Shown in pieces: positions 35,301-49,100 of a DNA stretch of 64,000 nt. Made by a program: the position numbers and the translations under genes. The first letter of the stretch is position 1. The number at the start of each line of letters is the position of its first letter. Location of the stretch: assembly GCA_914767715.1 (NCBI GenBank), contig OU612070.1, forward strand, positions 23,176,025-23,240,024, read 5' to 3'. This DNA is from Membranipora membranacea. Taxonomy: Eukaryota; Bryozoa; Gymnolaemata; Cheilostomatida; Membraniporidae. Below the pieces are notes generated by a model, which was not told the origin of the DNA, did no database searches, and saw only the letters and a program-made list of their open reading frames with translations.

Positions 35301-37753
35301 GGTGATTGGTTGATTTTGGATGATAGTTTGTGATGCCGTGATCACAGTCATGCGAAATAAAAGGACCAGGAATTTTAAGCCTCTTCTGAAACAAAAGCAC
35401 TTTAGTGGTGCCACGATGCAAATTATGTTGCTGTAAATAAAATGGGATTATCTAAGTCGATCTATTTTTTTCTTTCAAAACGTCAATGACCTCTCTATGG
35501 ATTGTTCTTAGGGGTCGCCATGGCTCAATGTCGAAAATTTGGTAGGAACGGAGTGACCAGACCAATACAATAGGCCTACAATTAATGAAACAGTTTAATA
35601 AAAACGATATGTCTTGTTTTTTTATTGTAATTGTCTATTGTACAGCAGATTAACACAATGAACTAAGACCGACATATATCAATATAAATAGCTTTATATT
35701 TGCTAAGATCTTCTGTAATATTATTATTTTTTTAAATGATAAATAAAATATTTTTTCCGTCAGGTTCCTTGGAGCACCATATGGAATGAAATAGACTGCC
35801 AATAAAAGTGTAAAAAAAAAAAATATCCGAGCCAAAGTCTTCTTGTCATTCCACTATGACTTTCGTCTTGCTGGACGTTACGTTACTGGGCGATAATTCA
35901 ATGAGAGATTCTAATTTTAAATACTATTTTCTTCTGAGACAAAGGGAACTTATGTCAGTCCCGAAAAAAATTGTTCTTGCAAGTGTCTGTGGCTTAGCCA
36001 AAGTAGCTAAAGCTAAGGTGCAGCAAGGTAGAAAGGCCAGATATTTATTTATCAGAGGTTATCTGATTTTGGAGTTGTGTTCTCTCCTGCCCCTGAACAA
36101 ATACCAAGGATGCGGGTAAAGTCTTTATTACTGCCATGGTGTGGTGTTTTGGCTGATCATTCATGATCAGTGGTTGAACTGGTCTAATAATGTGCCTGCG
36201 CACTTCCTGCTTCTAATCTGCATACAAATGGACAGACAGCAATCTCCATAAAGCAACAATCTGAAAAGTAATGTGTCAGCTTATACCAGTGAATGCAACA
36301 GCAAACTTATCTGAGGAGGAACAATACTACCTGTCAACAATCAATCTGATAACTGTCACAATCATTGCTGTGCTACTACTACAAAACGAAAGTGACATTT
36401 CAGATATGAGTAAAAAACAGTTTGATCAAATGGTAACAACATTAACCTTTTCTCTATTAAACTGGTTTGGGTTGGCGCTTGTCCAAAAATCTAGGTTATG
36501 CAAACAGCCATCCTCCGGGTGTTCAAATAATTTTACATAACAAGTTTTTGGATTACTGCCTTGAATCGATTGGTTTATTTATGGATCATTATCATTCTCT
36601 TATCACAGTACCGGGTATATGCATCACATTATGTTAGTGGAGGATTCGTGCCAGAACAATTTAAGCCAAATATTTACTATTGTGCAATATCGTCTAATAC
36701 GGCTTTGCCAACCATTCCTTCCAAACTGAAATTCTCAAATAAGTGCCAATAAAATACAATAAAACCGACCCTGAGAGATGAACTCTGAATATGAATAATG
36801 CAATGCTATTTTTTATAATTTCATCAGTCTGCTCTACTACACGAAAATACGCAATAACATAATTACATTAGGAAACTGCACTGTGCCATCAACATACCCG
36901 TATTCTGACTATACTATGCAAACATCCATCTGTCAACTTCCTTTTTACTTTGCATCATTGTATAATTGAATGCAGTACATTAGAACATTCTGTGAGCTAT
37001 GAACAATGAAAAGTGCAAACTCTTCCAGACTTATGGATACTCTTCCTCATCGGCCGTCCATTCAAAAACAGAACCATGGAATAACAAATTTAACCTGAAG
37101 TCGTGAATGATGAGTCCAGTTTTGAGCGATTATATTTAAGACTCACCATATTTTGTTTTAATTGTTTTTGGACTACACCGCCTCTACCATTTAGTTTTTT
37201 TATCTCGATGAATGTATGTACATTTTATGGACATATATTGTGTCTATACCAAGATTCTGAAACCAATTAAGGTCTGAATAGCAAGACCCAAATTATTTAT
37301 ATATTGGTATTACTTCATCGTCCTTATATTGGTAAGAGTTTAGGCTCTTTCTAAGGTGACCAATACCAATTGCCATCAGACGGAAATTATGAGGTCTCAA
37401 TTATCTGCATGGAAGATTCTTGCTAACAGTGAGAACAAGCCCAAAATATTATCACTTTCACTGATGACCAACATCATATACACAACTGTAGGTTCTGTAG
37501 TCTTAAATATTTCACACATGAGGACAAGTATTTCAGGGCATACATCCATCATCCAGCCAGCTCCCACCTATCAGCATGCAGCACATCATGTATTTATTGC
37601 TGAAAGCCTGTTATGGGTTTTGGATTGTGCCTATCTAATCAGCCAATCACAAGCAGCTTATATTATAAAACCATTTCTATTGGTTTGGATAGAATAACAA
37701 AAGATCTCCACACATAGATTATTGCTTATGGTCAATCAGCAAACCCCGGTAAG

Positions 37754-37830
37754 TGACGTCAAGATCAGCATTGCGCAAGCGCACCTGTTTAGCCAAGAAC
37801 AACCAATGAGCTTAGCTGAATCCAAGATGG
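37754..37830 (+). promoter_or_regulatory. Probable core promoter of the EHMT gene
   Basis: A cluster within 80 bp of TGACGTCA (perfect CRE, 37754-37761), TGCGCAAGCGCA (NRF1-like, 37772-37783), CCAAT (37803-37807) and CAAGATGG (YY1-like, 37823-37830). Such clusters mark housekeeping-type animal promoters with no TATA box. A good splice donor follows at 38012. Assignment to the EHMT gene rests on position and strand; no other gene starts nearby. Confidence 0.5.
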
Positions 37831-38011
37831 AGCTACAGAACTTTACTTGAGGCAAATGCTGTCAGTAGAAATTTAGTCCCCTCTCTGTAACAAATGTTTG
37901 AATGTTCATGGTATGCACATCAAACGACAGCAGAATCAAATGCAAACACGATGAGTTAGTCAAAAACAGGCAAAGAACAAAGAGCTGTAACACAACTTGT
38001 CATCAAATCAG
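37831..38011 (+). other. Possible untranslated first exon of the EHMT gene
   Basis: Runs from the promoter cluster to a consensus donor (CAG|GTGAGTAAG at 38012). In the frame that would join the exon at 40131 a stop lies eight codons before the donor with no ATG after it, so the exon would be non-coding. The intron would be 38012-40130. The transcription start is not determined. Confidence 0.35.
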
Positions 38012-38795
38012 GTGAGTAAGACATTCCAGACCTGAGACTACCAGATGGCAGATATGTGGGCAACTAAATACGATTAGGTTCAATTGTAATTGTGTATGGG
38101 ATGGCTTTCCTTCACTTTCACTGATGTATGGATCAGAGTAAGTGACACAGTTGCCACCATGTGTTGTGCAGAGGGCAATCACTCACACAACTTTTCTTCT
38201 TTGGTCCTGTGGAGTTTCTAGGCTGCCATATGAGCATGGGGGGGAGGGGCATTGGCCCCTGAGACTTACATGTCTTTTCTTTGCCAATGTGGTTGATACT
38301 GGACATAGGCAAAGTAAAGACATGTAGCCAAAGTCCCAGGGCCAATGGGGGGGGGGCAGGAGGGAGAAGAGTGTTGTTGGTACTTCCCACTCACTAGCCG
38401 AGAAGTAGAACACAGGGCATGTAGTGAGCCAATATTGTAAATATATGTGATGTATGTTGATTGAGAAATTCATCCTGATTTAAGCTTGCAGTGGTAGCTA
38501 GTGAAAACAGTGCTACAAAAGTTTACTGCCCTATATCTTCTGACTTCCATGACTCACTCTGAATGCCTGCACCTAATGCATGCAAAGCTCTGCTGGAGAT
38601 GTGACAAACATAACCAACGCAGGCGTCCATGCAATTGCTTCTCATCTTGGTTGTTGGTGATCGTCACGACCAACGCCTACCGTTAAATTTTGTGTATGAT
38701 AAACGCTCCTATCTACCAACCAACCTATGAATTTACTAGCCCTATCTGTTTAGCCAGTCCAAAAATTGACATTGTTATATTGTTTGGCTAAGATT

Positions 38796-38978
38796 ATCAG
38801 TACTTTGTAGCTAGCTAGTTCTCAATCAACCCCTCTGCCGCCACCAGCGCAAAGATAAACCTTCTAGACCAACTAAAACTTTCATCGGTATCGGTACTTT
38901 GTAGTTAGCTAGTTCTCAATCAACCCCTCTGCCGCCACCAGCGCAAAGATAAACCTTCTAGACCAACTAAACTTTCAC
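38796..38978. repeat. Tandem duplication, 94-bp period
   Basis: GTACTTTGTAG through CAGCGCAAAGATAAACC and CTAGACCAACTAAA occurs at 38800 and again at 38894 with few changes. It lies in the presumed first EHMT intron and is recent, judging by the similarity. Confidence 0.8.
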
Positions 38979-40017
38979 CAAAATATCGCTCCAGGATAGA
39001 TTTGCTGTGCAACAGTTACCCCCCCCCCCCCCCCATAAATTTTAACTAGGCTAGCTGGTTGGTTGCTAAATTTTGAGATAAGGTGAAGTCAAATATTGAT
39101 CGCAATTTTTCTTCTCTTTCTTAGTGGGTTGTTTCCATAATATCATATACCATAATGTAAACGCATTTTACCTATGCATGGTGTGGACATGAGACTCCTG
39201 TAGCAAATTATCATCCATTCTAATAAAAATATCAATCCGAATGTTCTGTCTGTGCTGTGTGTGCAGTGTCTTTTAAATCAGTGCGTCATATCGGTATGAC
39301 AGGTACTTACCATCATTGCTGCAGCTCTCGATCAAAATATATTCTCTTTTATTTGCAGTTGTGTATATGATCTGTGTCGAGAAAGAAAGAAGAATAACCA
39401 AAAGCTGTCCAAAAATCCAAAATGGTAATTTCTATGTTTTGTGTCTAGATTTATTATTGATGTGTAATATTTGTGTGAATATATACATAAATATTTCACA
39501 TTCATAATATCAATATTAATAAAGCCGAAGTAAAAGCCATTGGCTCTAGTTGTGGAATTTCAAGAACTGTACCTGTATTCTGAATGTGATGGTTAGGATA
39601 CTTTAACGGTTCCAAACATGATATAAAATTAGCGGCAATGTAGCATGCTAACATATATAGGTTTTAACATGCTTTTCATTAATCTCAGTATCTGTTATTT
39701 ACGCTAGGATAACGATAGGCTATGGACTTTTGATTAAGCCCGTCTGTGCTAGTTTCCCTCGGTTGTGCAGCTCATGTCTGCTCAACAGAAACTCTATATG
39801 CTAACAAATTCAAGGATTGTCAGTTTTGGAGTTGTGCCCACCTGAAATAAAGATGGGACAACTCTCGTATTTTATATAGTGTTGAAAATTTTACTTAGAT
39901 CTGCCCCATTCCGTAAGCTTTATCTTTGTATTTTGTGAGTAATTTCCCTCAATTTGATAAGGTCTGATAATATCGGTCCTCAAATTGTCGGAAACCACTC
40001 ACAGATGCTTACATATT

Positions 40018-40060
40018 TGAAATTTATTATATTGAATATTATTCAAAATAATAAATTTCA
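40018..40060. repeat. Small inverted repeat before the first EHMT coding exon
   Basis: TGAAATTTATTAT and its exact inverse are separated by 17 bp, about 70 bp upstream of the acceptor at 40130. Confidence 0.55.
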
Positions 40061-40130
40061 CATCATTGAAATTTATTAATCTGACATGCGTTGTTTGACT
40101 GTCCAGTGCTATGATTTGGTTTCATTACAG

Positions 40131-43100
40131 GATTCTCCCACTGAAGTGAGGAGGACTTCCAGGATGCTGAGGAAGAGGTTGGATAAGAAGAAGGAGATCC
40201 GCCGCGGAGAAGGCAGTGCTAGTCCTCAGAGAATGGACTACAGTTCTGATACAGGCAGCCAAAACTCACTGAACCTTAAAGTATCCAGCGGTAAGTGTTC
40301 GTGGTTAAGTATGGAGAGTTATCCTAGAAGAGTAAAGTGTTCACAGGAGAAAAAAATGTTTTCGGCAAACTTTGGAATAGTGTATTTTTATATGAGCAGC
40401 GGCGACCTAAGCGATCGCAAATTTGTACTAGCTAAGATAAAGTCACCTGCTAACTAGCCAAATTAAACTATGGCTTTTAGTTACTCCTCTAGGATATATT
40501 GTCTATGGGTGAGGGAATTTTGGCATAATTGAGGGAGAGTGTGTCCATGGAAAGAACTGATTGCCCTTTATAATAAGGACGGTTCTAAGTCCTTCCATAG
40601 AGGGTTTGAATAGAATATTTTTCGTTCGTCAAGCTAACATTGACGGATTAGCCATCAGTTAAATATAATGCCAGATTTAGGGTTTCAGAAGTTGTCACCA
40701 CAAGAGTAGACAGCTGGTTTTCTGTACTTGGATTAATTTTTGGAGTGACCTTGGATTAATTTTTGGAGTGACAATAAGTGAAAATACCCTGAGGGTAACC
40801 AGTTAAAGAATTTTACAAACTGACATTTTGGTCTTTGCTTCACATATCGCCAGAAATATCTGGAAGTTCATAAATCATAAACATACAAACATTTTTATGG
40901 ATGAAATACAATGCACTAGCGTGCAGAATGTTTAACAGTAAATTTGTTTGAAACCAAGAGGGTATTTATCAGCACTTTCATAACCTGAGGATTCCCAAAT
41001 ACTAAATGAAATAGACCCGATTAAAAGATAATTTCCAGAAGTAGAGGGTTTTACGATGATTATAAATAGTAGCATCAAACTGATCTGACGTCACCTTTTC
41101 TGTTACTTCTCCTTTTGTGTGACTTGATGAGAACTACTGTGGGGAAGGCTGCTTATCCCCATACTGTTCATACGCCCACAATATTTCTGTCTGTCTGTTT
41201 CCTCTTGAACAAATATAAATATGAATAATCGATTAAGTTGAGATGGACTAGGGTTATGACTTTATGCCTCTCTGACTGATTTTTCCTCCATCCACAGCAT
41301 TCACTCCAGTAACCCAACTTTTTTTCTCATTTGAACTTAATTGGCATAACTTTCATTCAATCAGAATGGTTTTTTTCAAAATCTGCCATACAGAAAAAAA
41401 GGGAAAAACCAATACTCGATCAAAATGGAAAATGACTCGTGAATGAATAATGATTGATGCTTGAATGAAAATTTAGTGGTAAACTGTCAAAGTAGATGTT
41501 GCAATATTATTGATCTGTTGTATGCACCACCGACAATCCTCAAAGAAAAAGAGGAAGGGAAGGGCATTGAACTTTAGGATGTCACTGTGAATTTGGTGCC
41601 ATCTGAAACACTTTTCAGTGTTCGTAGCAATAAGAAACTTCTATTCACTTACACCGGTAATGATCGGACCAGACCCAGTGTAGGATCTTACAAAACGCTA
41701 TTTAAAAACTTATTTTCGTATATACAACTAATAAATCCAACAGCCACAAAATCGTACAAGATGATAAATCTCATAGAGAAATAAAAGTTTTAAAATTGCT
41801 TTCATTCTTTTTTCGAGAACCAGTACACAAATTTTAATCTTTTGAGTTCTGTAGTTGGGTCTTCCATAAGTTGAAACTGGGATTTTAAATTGCGTAAAAT
41901 CAAGAATCACAGTAGAATATCTTCTCACTGCAACATCAATTTCCCCTTTTTCATGTCTTTGTTTTGCTCAAATTTTAAGCATTAATTTTTATCGTCATGG
42001 TGCTTTTGCATGCTTGGATAAAACTAAACTAGTGAGAGATTCTCAAAATTATGAATTTACTGTTTACTGTCATCCCATATTTTAGTGCCTGTGAATATGA
42101 ACTCCATACTGGATTTAAAAGCAGAGAAGAAACCACACGGAGTGAGATACTGTCCTTCAGCCTCTATCACCACGGTCGTCTCATGTTCATCACTACGGGA
42201 GAATCGGACTTATCAATCCAAACGTAAGATGCCACCTCACATCAAAGGTATGGTGTTGTATCATATATGTTGTTGTTCATGTGTGAAATATAACTTATTA
42301 AAAGTAATTATGAAACTAATTATAATTACCTTGATATATATTTGCTAGTGAACTGCATCCCAAATGTGATCAATACCAAATCAACTCCATGTTTTGTAAT
42401 TGGTGGCTTTTGTACAGAAATAGAGTATTTTATATCAACGGACTATTGTATTATGCTGGGTTACCAAATCAGGGTTTGCTTAGCATGTCATTGTTTGTAG
42501 GCTACATAAACATAAACTCCGAATTCTACTTCTGTAACTGTTACCCATTAGCATGGAGGCACTTCAATGCGGGCAGCAATGGTGTCATCATTGATTTGCA
42601 GTCAACCAAGTTTTTTTTGTTGTAATTTTGCAATAGATTTAGCAGCTTGAAGTTAAAGGTTGGGATTAATTTTCCCCTGAGATTCATTAGATGGAAAAAA
42701 ACAACATTAATCACCAAAATCTGCATAGTGTAAAGCAATATTCAACATCAAAAACTTGTTGAGTTATTGACAGAAAATCCTGAGGTGCTAATCAATGGTT
42801 GCTACTATATCAATGTTGTTGGCGTCACCCACAATTGAGTACCTCACCTGAAGACTACCCAAAGGCATATGCATGTTACTTGTCTACTTGGCATGAATTT
42901 TTGATAGTTGAAAAAGTGCGTCCCATAATGGAAGGTTACTCACATTTTCTGCATTATGATGTCACAGTGCTTGTTTCTTGTATTGCACTTCTGGGAGACT
43001 GTGACATCATAATGCAGAGAAACGGAGTTGCCTTCCCTTATGGGAGGCGCTTTTTTCACTATCAATAATTCATGCCAAGCAGAGCATAACATATTTTTAC

Positions 43101-46100
43101 CATGCAAATATGACAAAGCTTTATCATAAGTAACTGCCTGACTATAACATCCATTGGTCTTTGGGAAGTCTTTCAGCTGTAAATTGTGTTCTGTCTGGGT
43201 TTATTTTTAAGTGTATGGCTGGTACTGTGAATTCAAAAGAATGTAATGGGTAATCGGTAGTAGCTTCTTAGATTCAAGCGCCTCGGCATCTGCATATCAT
43301 TTCTCAACTTTCTATTTCAAGCTCTTCAGATGCCAGTTACACTGAGAAGAAAATCTACAGTCGAGAAGGTACCTGAGAAGCAGATCTTATCCACAACAAT
43401 TTCTCCTGCAGTCACAACGTCAACCAAGAGTAGAAGACCCGCAACTGCTGCCAGGCATCTAGGTGAAGAATACTTTGATCCTTCTGTGGACCCTCCAAAG
43501 CAACAAAGAAACCCAAGCTCAAAAACTGACTCGCCTAGTCAGATAGGAAGTGGTGAGAGTATTAAGCCAAAGGCTGATAACAGCCCAACATCTCCTATCA
43601 AACCTACCTCGTTGAAACCCATTGTCCGCACTTATAGTTCTAGGCGATTACGCAAAAATTTAGATTGTGAAATGGTGAAACCTCCACCATCTGAGCTGAA
43701 ACCTCCACAATCTGAGCCAAAAACTCCACAATCTGAGTCAAAAACTCCACAATCTGAGCCGAAAACTCCACAATCTGAGCTGAAACCTCCACAATCTGAG
43801 CTGAAACCTCCACAATCTGAGCTGAAACCTCTACAATCTGAGCCGAAACCTCTACAATCTGAGCCGAAACCTCTACAATCTGAGCCGAAACCTCCACAAT
43901 CTGAGCCGAAACCTCAACAATCCGAGCCGAAACTAGATCAGTCCCTTGGCAGTCAAGTAATAGTCACAGAAAAAGCAAAACGTGGTGTTGATAAACCTCA
44001 AGAACTGCAGCCTAACAAAAGGATACTGCCAGACTCAGGTGATGATCTTAATACTTCCACATCGAAAAGGTCGAGACTGAATAACACTGTAAGTGATAGA
44101 TTGATTGTTTCTATAGTAAAACTTCAGGAAAGCGAGAAACCCCCCGTATCTGAAAGCGACCAAAGTCAAAGTGAGACCAGCTCTGTCTCTGATGTGACTG
44201 AAAAGAGTTCTGGTACTGATCAAGCCAAGCCATCCCTTTCAGTGAAGAAACCACTGAAAACCTATGTCAGGGGACCTGATGGGAAAATAAGGGAGAAGAA
44301 TAAAATACAAGCTATGACCGACTCTCCCAAATCACCTCAGAAGAAACCTGGAGCCAATAAAAGCACAAGTGACACTGGTAGATCTGATGACACACCATCA
44401 GTTAGCCCAGCCAATCACAATAAAGATTCTCAAGAGAAAGAGTTACCTGTTGGCACCAGGGAGTCATTGCGAAGGAAGAATGCTGAACAATCGCTAAAAA
44501 GTAAAGCTGCTGTCAAAAAGAAACGGTCCACAAGTCAGAAGCCTGTACTCAGGGCTAGGAAAAATAAAACAGGACTTACCGGTGAAAGCAGTGCTGTGAC
44601 AACTGATGATCCAACCGCTGATAATGTGAAAAGTAATGCTGAAGTGGGCACTGCTCCGGGTAAAGCCAGGAAAGTAAAGAGAGACAAAACAAATAAGTCA
44701 CTGAATCCCCTCAAGAAACAATATGATAATAAACCAAGGGTTGACGATGATCTACAAAAAACGGACACCAAAGCAATATCGAAACCAAGACTCCAGTCCA
44801 TTCAACCTAAACCCAAACCTTCCCCAGCTGTAAAGAACACTGACCAATATGAAGATCCAGATGATATTTGTCCATTTTTCAATCCAGAGAATAATTTGAA
44901 AAAAAAGGAATCCTCAGTGACATTGAATGAGACATCACTCATGAATTGTATGACAGGATTTGCTGATGATGTGAGAGAGAAATCACCAAATCCTCAGCTA
45001 ATTGAAGAGGTACCTTCGCCTGAGTTCTTAAAGAATCATTTGCAATCCGAAACTTCAGGTAAAAGCTGTCCATTCATTGACCCTGAAGGCGAGACCTCTA
45101 CTACTCAATCAAAAAGGCACCAGATTACCTCAATATTTGACCAAGACCTAGATGATGCACATGTGACAAAACCTGCCAAACTAGATTCAGATGAGATGGA
45201 TAACCTTGATGATATTATTGATCTCACCGCTGATAGCGATGAGGGGGATCACAGCAGGCTTCATGAAAGCTCAGACTCCGATGTCTTCTTGCCTAAACCA
45301 GAGCCGTCAGATAGTAAAAACAAAAACAAAATATTGAGCAAGAAGTCACCTGTTGATAAGGGAAAAGATGGTGAAGAATCTTCTTGTGATGTGGCTACTA
45401 GTTCAGAAAATGCACATGCAGCAATAGTTAGAACCTCCAAAGAAAGTCATGTGACAGTATCCAGTAAGAAAACTGAAGACATGGTTGATTCAGGACACCA
45501 TAAAGATGATTTTACACAGATTCAAAGCTCTGTTGTCAATGCCCAACAAACAAGTGTTGTTACCCCCGTTCCTGCGACACCATCAACTGATGTAGGTGCT
45601 GAAACATCTGGCGTTGCTGCCCCTAGATCTGAGACACCTGCGACTGAAGATAGTGCTGAACCTGCTAGTGTTGCTACCCCTGTATCTGGGACAACAGCAA
45701 CTGATGAGAGTGCCGAAGCTGTAAAAGATGCTACTCCTGTTCCTGCAACACCAACAACTGATAAGAGTGCTGAACCTGCAAGTGTTGTTGTTACCCCTGA
45801 ATCCGAGACACCAGCAACTAAGGAACATGCTAAACCTTCCAATGTTGCTACCAGTACTCCTGTGACACAAGCAACTAAGAAAATCCCAAACCCTGCTAGT
45901 GTTACTGTCCCTGTGTCTGAGACACAATCAACTGATGAGACTGCTGAGCCTGCAAGTGTTACTACCCATGAATCCGAGACACCAGCAACTGAGGAAAGTG
46001 CTAAACCTGCAAGTGCTGCTACCCTTGTATCTGAGACAACATCTACTGAAGAGAGTGCTGAACCTGCAAGTCTTGCTACCCCTGTATCTGAGACACAAGC

Positions 46101-49100
46101 AGCTGAAGAGAGTGCTGAACCTGCCAGTGTTACGATAGGTATTCTTGTGACACCAGCAACTGAGGAGAAAGCTGACCCTGCTAGTGATGCTGTCCCTGTG
46201 TCTGAGACACAAGCAACTGATGAGACTGCTGAGCCTGCAAGTGTTGCTACCCCTGAGTCCGAGACACAATCATCCGAGGAAAGTGCAACACAAGCAACTA
46301 ACATAAGCGCTAACCCTGCTAGCGTTGCTGTTCCTGTGTCTGAAAATCCAGCAACTGATGAGAGTGCGGAACCTGCAAGTGTTGCTACCCCAGAGTCCGA
46401 GGCACAAGCATCAGAGGAAAGTGCAACACAAGCAACTAACGTAAGCGCTAACCCTGCTAGCGTTGCTGTTCCTGTGTCTGAGAATCCAGCAACTGATGAG
46501 AGTGCGGAACCTGCAAGTGTTGCTACCCCAGAGTCCGAGGCACAAGCATCAGAGGAAAGTGCAACACAAGCAACTAACGTAAGCGCTAACCCTGCTAGCG
46601 TTGCTGTTCCTGTGTCTGAGAATCCAGCAACTGATGAGAGTGGGGAACCTGCAAGTGTTGCTACCCCTGTATTGAAGACACCGACAAACAAGGGAAGGGA
46701 TGAATCTGCAAGTGTGGCTATCCATGTTTCTGAGATACCAGCAACTGAGGAAACTGCTGAACCTGCTAGCGTTGCTACCCCTGAATCCGAGACACCTGCA
46801 ACTGAGGAAAGTGCTGAACCTGCAAGTGTTGCTACCCCTCTATCTGAGACACCAGCAACTGAGGAAAGTTCTGAACATATAAGTGGTGCTACCCCTGTAT
46901 CGGAGATGCCAATAAATGAGGGAAGTGCTGAATCTGCAAGGATGGATATTCATGTAGCTGAGACAACAACTGAGGAAAGCACTGAACCTGCAAGTGTTGC
47001 CACCCCTATATCTGAGACCTCAGCAACTGAGAGGAGTGCTGAAACTGCAAGTTTTGCTACCCCTATTCCCGCAACACCAACAACTGAGAATAATGCTGAA
47101 CCTGCAAGTGTTGCTACCCCTGTATCTGATACACCAGCAGTTGAGCAAGAGAAACCAACCATCAAAGAATCTTCTCAGAAAGCTTCTCATGAAAATCTAA
47201 AATGTCCCATGGATTCTGAAAAAGATAAAATTGCCTCAATTGTCCCAGTTAGGATACCCCAAGCCTGTGAACCTGTCACTCAGGTATCTGAGACAAACAA
47301 AAATGATCACCACACAACTGACAAGCCCAAAGATCAAGTTCAGTCAGAGATATCCCAAAAAGTTTTGACACGGAAACTCAAATCAAGATTGGTCTCTCAG
47401 CCTAATTTCAGTTCAGCTGTTACAGAAAAGCTAGACACAACTCGATCACATGTCATTGTTGAACCTAAAGTTAAGAGATCGGAGAAATATGCTAAGGGAC
47501 CTGTCAACACCAAAATAGATGGAAAAAAATTGATTGAGCAAACCAAGCCAAAAGAACACAGCGGCCTCAACAAAGGTTTGAATGAACACCTATCTAAGGA
47601 GGAGGGTCTTAGAGGCAGTCCGGTTTTGGAGCAACCTGTCAAACAGGATAATATTGTGGCTCATTTTATTGGTGACCAGAGCATGCCTGGGTTACCTTTT
47701 CCATCTGTCACTTCGTCTGACTGTGTAACATCTCCAAAGTCTCATCCTGATCTCAACTTTGCTGAAGTAACCTCTGAATATGAAGAAGTGAACCGCTTGC
47801 CAAGCCTAGCTATCATCAACAATGCTGTCTCTAGTGCAGTCACGGATTGTGAGACACTGGGAATGGATCGTGTTGAAAATTCTGCAACTGCTACTCTGTG
47901 TCTGGAAAGTCACGATGTTTCACAAGCTGTAGAGGAGGAAGGAGCTGATGTTTTAGAACCACCCTCGTCAGTGAGGGCTGAATGCAACACTTTTGATCTT
48001 GAGTCGGAGAGTCATGCAAAAACAGACACTAAAGTTGAAAGTTTGAAGCAAGATATTGATGCATCATCAAATGTGGACGAGAGTGAAAACAAAGAAGAAA
48101 CTGGTGACATAACTGTGACACATTCACCAGTGCCAACGCTGGCCACCTTGGCACAAACTGCTGCCCCTCAACATGTCATCTTGTCAAAGAATGAACTTCC
48201 TGCTGATGAACACAAAACCAGGAACCATCAAATTTCTAGCGGCAATACTGATACTACCATTATTGGAAATGACATAACATCTGGTGCTTCTATCTCTGAC
48301 ACGACTGATAAAGAAAATTCTATAGAAAGTAAATCCTCCAATACAAAACAAAATTTCAATGCACCAATAGAAACTGATGATGAGGTAGGATCAAAACTGT
48401 CACTTGAATGTACTGTTTCTGCAGAAGGAGCCGCCCCCATTAACAATTTATATGGCCATCCTGTTTCAACTGTTAGTTCTGATAATATCATCCAGACAGA
48501 GTCCTCCATCGAACAGCGAGTTCCCAATGATACAGTGGCTAGCCACTCAGCATCTCATCCTGATGGGTATTGGAATACACAAAACGGTTCTGTTGAACTT
48601 GCTGTAACCAATGAATCATCTCCTACTGAGAAGGAAGCTAACAATGATACTGAAGCGATCCAATCATTGGATCAGAAAAGGGACTCTTTAGAAGCTAATC
48701 TTGATTCAACTGATCTTACATCAAACAACCCAGAGGATGGAGCTTTCAATGCAGTTATCCAGTTAGGAGAGGAATCTTCTGTGGCCAATCAGCCAAACAA
48801 TATACTGGAAGCAAACAAACCTGACAATCCACAGGAGGAAGAAGCGGATAAGATTCATGCCATGGATAATTCTGCAAAAACTGCAACTTGTCTATCCACA
48901 GATCAAGAAGTGGAAGACCAGCGTGTCAATGAGACTGAGATCAACAAAGCTGATGATCCACTTGAAGATGGACAAGGTCAAACTGATAACTATGTTAAAG
49001 ATCCTGAAACCCCTTTTAGTCAACAAAACGGCGCTGAGACTAATGATCAGTTAGAGAGGGGAACTATGCCTGATTTATCGAAAGATCAAAAATCCTCTTT

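Larger units (their letters stand above)
24202..37740. other. 13.5-kb stretch without a convincing gene
   Basis: All open frames here are short (up to about 120 codons). Recognisable content is LINE relics (26420-27323, 30385-30720), M3 repeats (24586, 29128), inverted repeats (25071, 26129, 28855, 31971) and simple repeats (27489, 29590, 29955). The frames at 27892-28182 (minus), 32780-33004, 35856-36119 and 36271-36540 show no known domain. Distal regulatory DNA for R4 or EHMT is possible but not shown. Confidence 0.5.

Noticed and set aside
43640-43897. Antisense repeat frame (SAQIVEV units)
   Set aside because: Shadow of the heptad repeat.
43681-43932. Regular short repeats considered as a CRISPR-like array
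   Set aside because: Units are contiguous 21-mers with no spacers, inside a coding exon of a eukaryotic gene.
45522-46691. 389-codon open frame antisense to EHMT
   Set aside because: It is the mirror of the 19-residue coding repeat, whose composition avoids stops in this frame; it has no splice sites and no independent features.
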